From: an uncultured Bacteroidia bacterium
Lineage (GTDB): Bacteria > Bacteroidota > Bacteroidia > Bacteroidales > ML635J-15
NCBI GenBank assembly: GCA_902791865.1
Contig: CADAXK010000002.1
Span: forward strand, 186,001-250,000
Reading direction: 5' to 3'
DNA length: 64,000 bases
Made by a program: the position numbers and the translations under genes
Notes under the pieces: model-generated
Databases searched by the model: none
What the model was told of the DNA's origin: nothing
Seen by the model: the letters and a program-made list of their open reading frames with translations, nothing else
Shown here: positions 43,550 to 52,122 of the stretch, in pieces
Layout: each line of letters begins with the position of its first letter
Numbering within the stretch: position 1 is the first letter of the stretch

Positions 43550-44059
43550 TTAATTAGTTTGTTTCATAGCTCTGCGGATTTTCTCGAGACCATAAAGGAA
43601 TCGTGATTTCACCGTTGGCAACGGCACCGATAAAATATCGGCCACTTCGGCGAAACTATTGTCGCCATAAATTCTAAGACGAATGACCTCGGCTTGTTCT
43701 TCCGGAATCTCGTCAAGCAACTTGACGATGCGTTTTAAGTCGTCCTCGTTGCTTTCCGATTGAATGTCGGCCATATCAAAGCGAGGGTCCAAAGGAATAG
43801 TTTCGAGTCGTTTCGACTGAGAAAGCCTTGTTGTGCAGACATTCGCCAAAGTGCGGAAAATGTAGTTTCTCAAGTTTTTCACCTCATTGTCATCATCTGC
43901 TGTGAATTTGTCACAAAGCTTGTGGCAAGTTTCCTGTAGAGCATCCTTCGCATCATCTGTGTCGCCAAGCCGATAACAAGCATACCTCATAAACTGAGGC
44001 TGTTCCCGTCGTAGCAGTTCTGCGAGTTCATTCATTGTTGTGTTGTTTTCTTTGTTCAT
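43550..44059 (-). CDS. ECF RNA polymerase sigma factor
   Basis: 169 residues. Region 2 is RREQPQFMRYACYRLGDTDDAKDALQETCHKLC; region 4 is DEIPEEQAEVIRLRIYGDNSFAEVADILSVPLPTVKSRFLYGLEKIRRAM, a standard helix-turn-helix that reads the -35 element. It is the first gene of the pair with the zinc anti-sigma factor. Its target regulon is not visible here. Confidence 0.93.
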   Translation of the reverse strand: MNKENNTTMNELAELLRREQPQFMRYACYRLGDTDDAKDALQETCHKLCDKFTADDDNEVKNLRNYIFRTLANVCTTRLSQSKRLETIPLDPRFDMADIQSESNEDDLKRIVKLLDEIPEEQAEVIRLRIYGDNSFAEVADILSVPLPTVKSRFLYGLEKIRRAMKQTN

Positions 44060-44130
44060 CTTTTTTTAGTTTAAAATTTTAGATGCATCTACAATAAAGA
44101 CTCTGAAATGCAAAAAAAGATTTATTGAAA

Positions 44131-44169
44131 ACAAAAAAAATTGTAACGCTACCCCATACAGCATTACAA
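44131..44169 (-). terminator. Terminator of the DUF234 ATPase gene
   Basis: TTGTAACGCT and AGCATTACAA form a stem; on the reverse strand an eight-T run follows. It lies 73 bases beyond the ATPase stop. Confidence 0.65.
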
Positions 44170-44241
44170 CTATCAAAGAAAACTTTCTATTTCCCAAATA
44201 TTTTCGCAGTCCACATATCTTCTCAAACTTCGATCTGTTTT

Positions 44242-45663
44242 TTACTCCTTAATCAAATCATCGACTACAATATCATTTTGTACCAAACCCGAATATTCAT
44301 TCTGCTTCAATCCTTTGTTAGTTATCATAGTTAGATACAGCGACTTGCCAGTCTTAGTCTTCTTGCGGAAAATTTCGCGTCTCTCCTCAAGCCATTCTGC
44401 ATAGTCGGCAGTAATTTCATATTTCGACATCGAAAATTTAATCTCACATAAGTTTATTGTATCATCTCTACGGTCAATAACAAGGTCAATTTGCGCACCT
44501 TCGCCTTCATCGCGGCAAATCCAAGAACAAACATTCGTCTGAATTCCCGAAATGCCAAGCACTTTCTTAATCTGCGCTATATGCATAAGGCATAACTGCT
44601 CAAACGCATATCCACACCACGCACGCCGAGAAGGACTGTCAACCATATTGCTCCAGAGATTTTCATCGTGACCATCGTAGTTTGCAACAAAATGCAGATA
44701 AAAAAGAGAAAACATATCGTTCAACTGATACATAGCATCACGCTCCTTCTTTTCGAATGCCAAATATTTCGAAACAAAGTCGCATCGGCATAAATCCTCA
44801 AGAACTCTTGTCAGACTTCCGCCTTCAGAAAGTTTCAATGCATCTATTATCTCCTTGCGCGTCATACCTTTACGCTTGGTAGCGAGCAGTTCTACAACAC
44901 GCTTATAGGCTTGTGAATCATCGAATAACGAACGGAACAAAAAGTTGTATTCATCACGAAGTTCAGCGTCTTTTGCAAAGAACAAATTGTCAATATTCTG
45001 AGCCAAACTGAGATTTTTCTGCAAGAGATTTAAATAATAAGGTATGCCACCAAGCACCATATAGCATTCGGCAATCTGCGAACTATTGAAAACAAATCCG
45101 CGACTTTTCAGCATCTCGGCGGTCTCTGCCAATGTAAAGGGCTGTAACTTAATCTTATGTGTTAAACGATTGTGCAAACCACCTTTGCTTCCTATAAGTT
45201 TGCTCATCATCCAGGTTGTTGCCGAACCACATACTATAAACATAATATTATCACGCTCAGATGCCCAACTATTCCAGAAAAGTTCCAATGCTTTTGTAAA
45301 ACGAGATTTCTTCGTATCAAACCAAGGCAGTTCGTCAATAAAAATAACTATCCTTTTTTTCTTCAATCCCGACAAATATTTCTTCAGTTGCTCAAAAGCA
45401 TCAAACCAATTGTCAACTACAGGGAAAAAACTTTTTGAATATTGGCATAACTGCCTATTGAAATGAGCTAATTGTTCTTCGGGTGCGCCATTGTAAATTC
45501 CTGTCGCATAAAAATCCAACCGGTTCTTAAAATATTGCTTTATCAAGAAAGTCTTCCCTACTCTTCTTCGTCCGTAAACTGCAACAAATTCAGGCTTTTG
45601 CGACTCGTATATCTGCCGAAACTTCTCGGTTTCCCTATGTCTACCAAGTATTACTTCTTCCAT
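44242..45663 (-). CDS. Archaeal-type ATPase with DUF234 (PD-(D/E)XK-like) C-terminus
   Basis: 473 residues. Walker A is GRRRVGKT (31-38), Walker B VIFIDELPW (Asp110-Glu111), sensor IVCGSATTWM: the ATPase_2 domain. A winged-helix region (MTRKEIIDALKLSEGGSLTRVLEDLCRCDFV) follows, then the DUF234 domain with QIDLVID...NLCEIKF, where Asp393, Glu407 and Lys409 form a PD-(D/E)XK-like motif. The D-x13-E-x-K spacing is the same as in the DUF4143 ATPase at 27283-28581. The function of these stand-alone ATPases is unknown. Its promoter lies inside the proximal unit of a four-copy 54-bp tandem array. Confidence 0.92.
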   Translation of the reverse strand: MEEVILGRHRETEKFRQIYESQKPEFVAVYGRRRVGKTFLIKQYFKNRLDFYATGIYNGAPEEQLAHFNRQLCQYSKSFFPVVDNWFDAFEQLKKYLSGLKKKRIVIFIDELPWFDTKKSRFTKALELFWNSWASERDNIMFIVCGSATTWMMSKLIGSKGGLHNRLTHKIKLQPFTLAETAEMLKSRGFVFNSSQIAECYMVLGGIPYYLNLLQKNLSLAQNIDNLFFAKDAELRDEYNFLFRSLFDDSQAYKRVVELLATKRKGMTRKEIIDALKLSEGGSLTRVLEDLCRCDFVSKYLAFEKKERDAMYQLNDMFSLFYLHFVANYDGHDENLWSNMVDSPSRRAWCGYAFEQLCLMHIAQIKKVLGISGIQTNVCSWICRDEGEGAQIDLVIDRRDDTINLCEIKFSMSKYEITADYAEWLEERREIFRKKTKTGKSLYLTMITNKGLKQNEYSGLVQNDIVVDDLIKE

Positions 45664-45669
45664 CTTTAA

Positions 45670-45890
45670 TTATTATATCCAGTCCGCAAAGGTATAAAAT
45701 TAAACACTTACGGACAAGATATTTTTATTATTTCTTGTCCGTATCTCAAAAAATTCAGTACTTACGGACGAGATATTCTTATTATATCCAGTCCGCAACT
45801 ATCAAAAATTAACACTTAAGGACGAGATATTTTTATTATATTCAGTCCGTAACTATCAAAAACAGACACTTACGGACAAGATATTTTTTA
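45670..45890 (-). repeat. 54-bp tandem array at the DUF234 ATPase promoter
   Basis: Four units; ACTTACGGAC (or ACTTAAGGAC) begins at 45706, 45760, 45814 and 45868, exactly 54 bp apart. Each unit carries an inverted repeat, clearest in the distal one: GTCCGTAA and TTACGGAC, separated by 17 bases and followed by AAGATATTTTTATTATA. Confidence 0.92.
45687..45694 (-). promoter_or_regulatory. -7 box (TACCTTTG) of the DUF234 ATPase gene
   Basis: TACCTTTG on the reverse strand overlaps one arm of the inverted repeat in the gene-proximal 54-bp unit, 23 bases before the ATG. The other units have GATAGTTACGG-like sequence at this place. Confidence 0.6.
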
Positions 45891-45916
45891 ACCTTGCTAC
45901 AAATTCTTTCTGATAA

Positions 45917-46798
45917 CTATTTCCCCAATACCTTCGCTACCCACATATTCTTCTCAAGCATAGGATAAGGCTCGTCCTTTGCGCCAAAACCCTCATAGAA
46001 ATTCTGTATGCTTTCGATTGCCGAGCCTTCGAAGTCGATAAGAAGCGACGAATTGGCATTACGCTCAATAATATCGTTCAGCAAAAAAGTCATCGACTGG
46101 CACTGCTTTCCCTGCTCGCTCGAAACTGGCGACAGATAATACAGCCGTCCGCCCCAACTTATAAAAAATACAGCAGCAAGAACATTATCCTGCACATCGC
46201 GAACCGCCACGAACTCGGCACAACCTGCCGAAATAGCATTGTCGATAAGCCTTGTCAAAACTGGAATCTGCACCTTTCCCATCCATTGCCCTGCATTTTC
46301 GCAAAGGAACGACAGATATTCGTCCCTTGAAATTTCGGCAACTCGTTGCACAAAAGTCTTTGCCTTTTTCACATTGCGACGGCACTGCAACGAAAAACTT
46401 GCATTAAGCATTTCGTAGTCGGCACTCAAGTCCAGCACATAATTCGGGCGAGCAGTTTTTCCTGCGCAGACATCCATATTTCCGCTGTTGAAACATAGAC
46501 GATACAAGAAAGGCAACTTTCCTACGAGTTCGCGAGCCTGAAGTTTCGAGAGCCACGACTTAGAGAAAATCCCCAGCTGCTGGCAGAACTGCGGTTGCAA
46601 CGCATACACAAGTCCAAACTTCCGTTTCAGTGGCACTGGCATCACAACATCGTAGTCGCCAACCACATAGGCCGACCAATCGGGGGAAACCGCATCCAAG
46701 TACCACGACATTGCATACACCTTGCCCTGCATGGATTTTTCAATGCATTCGTCGTACTTGACAAAATCAATTTCGCTATGTGAAAGCAATCTTACCAT
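45917..46798 (-). CDS. GNAT/FemAB-like acyltransferase
   Basis: About 293 residues from ATG 46798. The central SLQCRRNVKKAKTF and the C-terminal LLIDFEGSAIESIQNFYEGFGA resemble the FemAB/Acetyltransf_6 branch of the GNAT superfamily, as do VRDVQDNVLAAVFFISWGGRLYYLSPVSSEQG. These enzymes transfer acyl or aminoacyl groups, often in envelope or secondary metabolism; the substrate is unknown. The 15 extra codons of the longest frame (to 46843) cover the TATCTTCG box and are unlikely to be translated. Confidence 0.82.
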   Translation of the reverse strand: MVRLLSHSEIDFVKYDECIEKSMQGKVYAMSWYLDAVSPDWSAYVVGDYDVVMPVPLKRKFGLVYALQPQFCQQLGIFSKSWLSKLQARELVGKLPFLYRLCFNSGNMDVCAGKTARPNYVLDLSADYEMLNASFSLQCRRNVKKAKTFVQRVAEISRDEYLSFLCENAGQWMGKVQIPVLTRLIDNAISAGCAEFVAVRDVQDNVLAAVFFISWGGRLYYLSPVSSEQGKQCQSMTFLLNDIIERNANSSLLIDFEGSAIESIQNFYEGFGAKDEPYPMLEKNMWVAKVLGK

Positions 46799-46813
46799 CT
46801 TCAAACTACGGGG

Positions 46814-46821
46814 CGAAGATA
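46814..46821 (-). promoter_or_regulatory. -7-like box (TATCTTCG) of the GNAT gene
   Basis: TATCTTCG preceded by TTTG on the reverse strand, 15 bases before ATG 46798, as at iorA. Confidence 0.45.
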
Positions 46822-46910
46822 CAAATAATTTATTATTAGGCAATTCTAATTAATTAAAATCGTGATACACAAAACAAAAAAACTGCTCTTTAATTTTTTT
46901 TCATTTTCTT

Positions 46911-46939
46911 TGTAACATTTCGCACCATATATGCGTCAT
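46911..46939 (+). promoter_or_regulatory. ECF-type promoter (TGTAAC-17-CGTCAT)
   Basis: TGTAAC (46911-46916) and CGTCAT (46934-46939) separated by 17 bases match the general -35/-10 pattern of ECF sigma promoters, 11 bases before the ATG of the sigma gene. This suggests positive autoregulation. Confidence 0.6.
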
Positions 46940-46950
46940 ATGAGGGAACA

Positions 46951-47433
46951 ATGACACGAGAAGACTACAATATTATGGTTAACAAGTACGCGGACAACGT
47001 CTATCGCTTTGTGCTGTCGAACATTAAGGACAGCGACCTTGCACAGGACATAGTGCAGGACAGTTTTGCAAAGCTGTGGACAAACCGCGACGAAGTCGAC
47101 AACGCAAAGTCTTTTCTGTTCAAAGTTGCTTACAACAGGATGATAGACGTAACCAGACACGAAAAATTCAGCACGGCAGAAGATGCTATTGGAACCGGCT
47201 ACGAACCCAGAGAATACGACAGCAACTCCGAACTGAAGGAAATACTGGAAAATGCACTTGCAAAACTTCCGGAACAGCAGCGCCAACTCATCCTGCTCCG
47301 AGACTACGAAGGTTACTCCTACAACGAAATTGGAGAAATCACAGGTCTCAACGAAACACAAGTGAAAGTTTACATTTTCCGCGCAAGGAAAGTATTAAAG
47401 GACTATATCGTCAAAATGGAGAACGCGCTATGA
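46951..47433 (+). CDS. ECF RNA polymerase sigma factor (GIN-cluster)
   Basis: 160 residues. Region 2: YNIMVNKYADNVYRFVLSNIKDSDLAQDIVQDSFAKLW. Region 4: LPEQQRQLILLRDYEGYSYNEIGEITGLNETQVKVYIFRARKVLKDYI. It overlaps the next gene by 4 bases (ATGA) and heads a four-gene operon with the putative anti-sigma factor and two GIN-domain envelope proteins. The ECF-like promoter in front suggests that it drives its own operon. Confidence 0.93.
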   Translation: MTREDYNIMVNKYADNVYRFVLSNIKDSDLAQDIVQDSFAKLWTNRDEVDNAKSFLFKVAYNRMIDVTRHEKFSTAEDAIGTGYEPREYDSNSELKEILENALAKLPEQQRQLILLRDYEGYSYNEIGEITGLNETQVKVYIFRARKVLKDYIVKMENAL

Positions 47434-48476
47434 CAAGGATAGATCAAAGCAATATTGAAGAATTGTGGCAGAGGTTCCTCGATTGCCAGCTCTCCGAAAC
47501 GGAAGAAGCCGAACTCATGGCATACCTCGAGAGTAATCCTGATATTATGGCAATGCTCGAAGCCAGCGACGCTGAAGATGTAAAATTCGAAAAAAAGGAA
47601 ATGCTTTCGGTCGAAAGCATCACAGAAAGACTCCTCATAGAAAAGGTAGAAGGAGTAATTTCTGAAGAAGACGAAAGGTACATTGACACCAAAATAAAAA
47701 CCAATCAAAATGTAAACAAGTCGTACGTAGCATACAAGCTTACAATCCAAAAGCCTGACCTGGACGTACATTACCCCGACAAGGACTCATTAAAGAAACG
47801 TGGTATCGCATTCTGGCTGAGACCTGTTTCCATAGCTGCATCAATTGTAATAATAGCCACATGCGGAATAATACTCTACAATGTCCTCGGAAACGGAGAA
47901 AACGTAATTTCCAATAATGGGCAGATCGACATTCCGCAAAACACCAGCAAAGGCACGATAGCAGACGCACAGACCGACAACGATGCTGAAAAAAACATCA
48001 TCGGCGACACCGACAATTCCGAACCAGTCTTAATCGAAGAACATAAATTGCAAAGAAGAAAAGAGGCTCATAAAAATACCAATGTTACGGCAGAAACCTT
48101 GGCATTCAACAGCGATACCATCGGCGAACCGACATTGTATGACAGTCTGGACTTGGCCGAAACAGAGCTCGACAGCATTGCAACAGAAGATGCCGCACCT
48201 GTTACCGACGAGAATTTTTACATAGCAGAACAAAACACCGAGAATACCGATTCTATCGAAAATATAGAACCGAACAATCCCGCTTCGGACGAAGATCTGC
48301 TCGCTTACCAGCCAGAAAACAACGGAGTTACAATAATTAAGGAAAGTAAATTCCGTACATTTCTGCGCCGCAGCGCAAACAAAATGCGTTCGGCATTCAT
48401 GAATAGCGAACCAGCCAACATGATAAGGGATATCGGAAATGAAATATGTTTAACAATAGCTAATAACAAAAAATAA
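47430..48476 (+). CDS. Putative anti-sigma factor, single-pass membrane protein
   Basis: 348 residues. The N-terminal SNIEELWQRFLDCQLSETEEAELMAYLESNP resembles the cytoplasmic part of Bacteroidota anti-sigma proteins, without a zinc HxxxCxxC motif. One transmembrane helix (132-153, PVSIAASIVIIATCGIILYNV) leads to an acidic, low-complexity periplasmic tail ending RRSANKMRSAFMNSEPANMIRDIG. The start is the ATG overlapping the sigma stop; the longer frame from 47076 would run through the sigma gene and is rejected. The sequence gives position and topology, not proof, of anti-sigma function. Confidence 0.75.
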   Translation: MTRIDQSNIEELWQRFLDCQLSETEEAELMAYLESNPDIMAMLEASDAEDVKFEKKEMLSVESITERLLIEKVEGVISEEDERYIDTKIKTNQNVNKSYVAYKLTIQKPDLDVHYPDKDSLKKRGIAFWLRPVSIAASIVIIATCGIILYNVLGNGENVISNNGQIDIPQNTSKGTIADAQTDNDAEKNIIGDTDNSEPVLIEEHKLQRRKEAHKNTNVTAETLAFNSDTIGEPTLYDSLDLAETELDSIATEDAAPVTDENFYIAEQNTENTDSIENIEPNNPASDEDLLAYQPENNGVTIIKESKFRTFLRRSANKMRSAFMNSEPANMIRDIGNEICLTIANNKK

Positions 48477-48478
48477 TT

Positions 48479-49192
48479 ATGATTATGAGATTCTTTATTT
48501 TAATAGGATTTGCACTTATGGTAGCCATACATGCAAATGAGAACATCAAGGCAGAAAATACATCTGCAAGCACCTACACATTATCAGCAGATAAGATAAA
48601 AGGTAAAGGAAAGGTAATAACAGAGACTCGCAAGCTCGAAAGTTTCGAAAATATATGCAATTCTGGCATTTTCAACATCAAGATTGTACAGAGCAACGAA
48701 TCAAAGGTTGTTGTTACCGTCCACGAGAACATAATGCCATATGTTGCAACCGAAGTAAAGGACGGAATGCTATCGATATATTTTAACACCGACAGCTGCA
48801 TCGATGAAGACAAGCACGACATTGTTGTGTATACGCCCTATTGCAACATAATAACCAACGAAGCCGTAGGCTCAATATCGTGCGACAAACTAACTACTAG
48901 TTCGCTGATTATAAACAATATAGGCGTTGGCAAGATAAAACTTTCAAATGTTTCGGCAGACCAGATCGACATTAGTAACGAAGGCATCGGCAAGACTGAC
49001 ATACAAAACATTAAGGCCAACATAGTAAAAGTGAATAACGATGGCATCGGATCTGTAGAATTGTCGGGAAATACCAACAAAGCATACTACGGCAACGAAG
49101 GCATTGGAAGAATCAACGCTTCGAAACTGACAGCGGCAAAGATAGAAGCCTCAAATGAAGGTATTGGCAAAATTGATGCTAGAAACGAATAG
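48479..49192 (+). CDS. GIN-domain (DUF2807) secreted protein
   Basis: 237 residues with a signal peptide (about 1-20). FENICNSGIFNIKIVQSNESKVVVTVHENIM is the head of the GIN (DUF2807) domain. It is followed by a beta-helix-like ladder with recurring N-x-G-x-G turns (NIGVGKIKL, NEGIGKTDI, NDGIGSVEL, NEGIGRINA, NEGIGKIDA). Such proteins lie in the periplasm or on the surface and commonly sit next to ECF sigma genes in Bacteroidota; their role is unknown. It starts 2 bases after the anti-sigma stop. Confidence 0.88.
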   Translation: MIMRFFILIGFALMVAIHANENIKAENTSASTYTLSADKIKGKGKVITETRKLESFENICNSGIFNIKIVQSNESKVVVTVHENIMPYVATEVKDGMLSIYFNTDSCIDEDKHDIVVYTPYCNIITNEAVGSISCDKLTTSSLIINNIGVGKIKLSNVSADQIDISNEGIGKTDIQNIKANIVKVNNDGIGSVELSGNTNKAYYGNEGIGRINASKLTAAKIEASNEGIGKIDARNE

Positions 49193-49220
49193 AATAATGA
49201 AATCTACTAACAAATAAAAA

Positions 49221-50735
49221 ATGAGAAAATTAATTATTGTAACATTAGCATGTTTGGCAAGCATTATCGCTGTAGCGCAAGACAACGACAATACAATAGC
49301 CAACAAGACAGAATACCCCACAGAGGAATTCCACAGGGTATTAAACAAAAGTGTTGCCAACGTAATAGTAAATACTGGCGACAAGTATTCTATCAAATTC
49401 ATATGCGACGACAAGACGCTTAATAGAATCGGGTACTCGGTGAACAACGGTACTCTCGAAATCTTCACGGAAGAGAATTCGTCATATTCGAACAACAACT
49501 TCTGCAAGATAGAAGTTACCACGACTTCGCTGAACGAATTTATAAACGAAGGCGTCGGCAAGGCCCAAATCAACGCATCGGAGAATCCCGTAAAGATTGG
49601 CAACTTGGGAACTGGAAGCTGCGAGGTGACAGTTGATTGTCCGTCGGTTTCAATCGACAATAGCGGCATCGGTGCAATTAGAATTTCCGGCACATCAAAA
49701 AATACTCGCATAATCAACTCGGGAACAGGCAACATCAACGCAAAGAATCTTATATCTGACAACGCTTCGGTCGACAACAGCGGCATTGGAAATGTTGAAG
49801 TCTTTGCCGACTCGACAATATCTGTCAACAACGATGGAATCGGAAAGGTTACCGTATACGGATCGCCCAAAACTCAGAAAATCGGCTCGGGTAGCATAAG
49901 TCTAAAGAAACTTCTTACCAACGCATCGGATGACGACAGCGACACTGGATTCGAGATCTACGGAAAATCGGCAACTTCCACCGATGACGATGGAAGCGGA
50001 ACGGTTGTTATACAAAGATCGTCAGACAATAATACTACAAACGGAGATACCGAATCTAATGATCCGCAAACGAACAACAACACACCGACCAAAACAAAAA
50101 AGGTAAAAGACTATATCTACATAGGTGCAAAATGGGGTTTCAACAACTACCTCGAAAACGGCAAGTTCGCGCAGGGCATGTACAAGGTAAAGCCCTGGGG
50201 CTCGTGGGAAGCAGGCATAACCATTGGTAACGTAATCCGCTTCGGAAAATGGTTCCGTCTGCCAACCGAAATATCATTCACCTGGTTCAACTTCAAGTTC
50301 AGCGAACCATCGGTACGATACGCAACCGACTCGCTACACCAGCCGTACCTATTCTACGACACCAACCCTGACCTTAGCTACATTAAAAGCAAGTTGTCGG
50401 CGCCATACGTAAACTTCGAGCTTTGCCCAACTTTCGTAATCATTCCCAAACACCTTAGCATAGGCGTAGGCGGATATGTTGGCTACAACTTAGGCGGACG
50501 CAACAAATACAAATATTTAGCAAACGGAGAAAAATACAAGGACCATATCAAAGCCAGTTGCTTCGAAGCTTTTCGCTACGGTGTAAAGGCCGAAATCAAC
50601 CTAAGGTATATCTCATTATACGCAACATACGATTTATCAAAGGTTTACAACAATCTAAACGCAGAAGGAAAAACAATAAACGTCAACCCAATATGCTTCG
50701 GTCTAAAGTTCACTTTAATAGGCCTACGTCGATAA
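49221..50735 (+). CDS. GIN-like head fused to an outer-membrane beta-barrel
   Basis: 504 residues with a signal peptide (1-19, ending AVAQ). Residues about 30-225 repeat the GIN ladder (NEGVGKAQI, NSGIGAIRI, NSGTGNINA, NSGIGNVEV, NDGIGKVTV). An Asp/Ser/Asn/Thr-rich linker (about 240-292) follows. From about 295 to the end the pattern changes to alternating aromatic strands (YIYIGAKWGFNN, FRLPTEISFTWFNFKF, LSIGVGGYVGYNLGG, FGLKFTLIGLRR) typical of an 8-12-strand outer-membrane barrel. The fusion implies that the GIN part is displayed at the outer membrane. It is the last gene of the ECF operon and ends at a shared terminator. Confidence 0.85.
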   Translation: MRKLIIVTLACLASIIAVAQDNDNTIANKTEYPTEEFHRVLNKSVANVIVNTGDKYSIKFICDDKTLNRIGYSVNNGTLEIFTEENSSYSNNNFCKIEVTTTSLNEFINEGVGKAQINASENPVKIGNLGTGSCEVTVDCPSVSIDNSGIGAIRISGTSKNTRIINSGTGNINAKNLISDNASVDNSGIGNVEVFADSTISVNNDGIGKVTVYGSPKTQKIGSGSISLKKLLTNASDDDSDTGFEIYGKSATSTDDDGSGTVVIQRSSDNNTTNGDTESNDPQTNNNTPTKTKKVKDYIYIGAKWGFNNYLENGKFAQGMYKVKPWGSWEAGITIGNVIRFGKWFRLPTEISFTWFNFKFSEPSVRYATDSLHQPYLFYDTNPDLSYIKSKLSAPYVNFELCPTFVIIPKHLSIGVGGYVGYNLGGRNKYKYLANGEKYKDHIKASCFEAFRYGVKAEINLRYISLYATYDLSKVYNNLNAEGKTINVNPICFGLKFTLIGLRR

Positions 50736-50754
50736 CAAAAATACACTTACTACT

Positions 50755-50790
50755 AAAAAGCCTTTGTCTCCCCGACAAAGGCTTTTTTTA
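50755..50790. terminator. Bidirectional terminator (GIN operon / malic enzyme)
   Basis: AAAAAGCCTTTGTC and GACAAAGGCTTTTT pair over 14 bp, with T runs on both strands, between convergent genes. Confidence 0.92.
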
Positions 50791-50799
50791 TTAAATCGT

Positions 50800-52101
50800 T
50801 TACCTTGTTTTCTTGTAGTTATCGTGTACCCTTCTTACCCTTTCGCGAAGCTGAAGATTGTACTCGTTCCAGTCGGTAATGTTGCGACGAGCAACGCCAG
50901 TTTCCATTGCAGCCTTAGCCACAGCAGGAGCAACACATTCGATTACACGCAAATCCAATGGCTTAGGAATTATGTATTCGCGGCCAAATTCAATCTTATC
51001 AACATTGTACGCCTCGCATACATAGTCGGGAACTGGTTCCATTGCCAGTTCTGCCAAAGCATGCGATGCTGCAATCTTCATTTCCTCGTTAATCTGCGTT
51101 GCACAAACATCCAAAGCACCACGGAAAATGAACGGGAAACCAAGCACATTATTTACCTGATTGGGATAATCACTTCTGCCTGTTGCAATTATAACATCAG
51201 GACGTGATTCCTTTGCATCTTCGTATGATATTTCAGGAACAGGATTTGCCATTGCAAAAACAACAGGATCCTTTGCCATTGTCTTCATCATATCCTTGGT
51301 AACGACATTTCCAACCGAAACACCAGCGAATACATCGGCACCGACCATAGCTTCTGCCAATGTATGCAAATCGCGCGTAGTTGCGAACTCGCGCTTCTGT
51401 TCGGTAAGTTTCGGATTGTCGGCACGGACAACGCCCTTGCTGTCGCAAAGCACTATGTTTTCACGTTTTACGCCGAGAGTGCAGAACAAACGGGCGCAAC
51501 TTATACCAGCAGCACCTGCCCCATTAAATACAACCTTCACCTCATCAATTTTCTTTCCGGCAATTTTCAAGGCGTTAAGCAAAGCAGCACCTGAAATTAT
51601 TGCTGTACCATGCTGGTCATCGTGGAAAACTGGAATGTTCATCTGCTTCTTCAACTCAGTTTCGATGTAGAAACATTCTGGAGCCTTTATGTCCTCAAGA
51701 TTTATGCCGCCAAAAGTAGGTTCCAAAGCTTTTACAATCTCCACAACCTTTTGCGGATCTTTCTCATTGATTTCAATGTCGAACACATCAACATCGGCAA
51801 ACGACTTGAACAACAAGCCCTTACCTTCCATTACAGGTTTTCCTGCTTCTGGACCTATGTCGCCCAAACCAAGCACCGCGGTTCCGTTGCTAACAACAGC
51901 CACAAGGTTTCCCTTAGCGGTATAGTCGTAAACTTTCTGCACATCGTCCTTAATTTCTAGGCATGGTTCAGCCACACCAGGTGTATACGCAAGCGACAAG
52001 TCCTTCTGTGTCTGGAAATCCTTTGTCGAAACAACCTCTATCTTTCCTTTTCTGCCTTGGCTGTGATAGTCGAGGGCATCCTGTTTTGTGTATAAGCTCA
52101 T
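50800..52101 (-). CDS. maeB: Malic enzyme (oxaloacetate-decarboxylating malate dehydrogenase), short form
   Basis: 433 residues. Converts malate to pyruvate and CO2 with NAD(P). The N-terminal malic domain has [43 protein letters not shown] and [20 protein letters not shown]; the NAD-binding domain has [16 protein letters not shown]. It lacks the C-terminal phosphotransacetylase-like domain found in the about 760-residue MaeB of E. coli. It starts 21 bases after the pdxA stop, in the same direction, and is probably co-transcribed with it. Confidence 0.95.
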   Translation of the reverse strand: MSLYTKQDALDYHSQGRKGKIEVVSTKDFQTQKDLSLAYTPGVAEPCLEIKDDVQKVYDYTAKGNLVAVVSNGTAVLGLGDIGPEAGKPVMEGKGLLFKSFADVDVFDIEINEKDPQKVVEIVKALEPTFGGINLEDIKAPECFYIETELKKQMNIPVFHDDQHGTAIISGAALLNALKIAGKKIDEVKVVFNGAGAAGISCARLFCTLGVKRENIVLCDSKGVVRADNPKLTEQKREFATTRDLHTLAEAMVGADVFAGVSVGNVVTKDMMKTMAKDPVVFAMANPVPEISYEDAKESRPDVIIATGRSDYPNQVNNVLGFPFIFRGALDVCATQINEEMKIAASHALAELAMEPVPDYVCEAYNVDKIEFGREYIIPKPLDLRVIECVAPAVAKAAMETGVARRNITDWNEYNLQLRERVRRVHDNYKKTR

Positions 52102-52122
52102 TTTTGTCTGCTTTTTTGGTTG

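Noticed and set aside
45670..45890. CRISPR array at the 54-bp repeats
   Set aside because: The whole 54-bp period is repeated with divergence; there is no repeat-spacer alternation.
47076..47429. N-terminal extension of the anti-sigma gene
   Set aside because: It overlaps the whole second half of the sigma gene in another frame and is basic low-complexity sequence; the ATGA overlap at 47430 is the natural start.
49151..49870. 239-residue reverse-strand protein rich in Pro, Leu and Ser
   Set aside because: It is the antisense image of the N-x-G-x-G ladder in the GIN genes.
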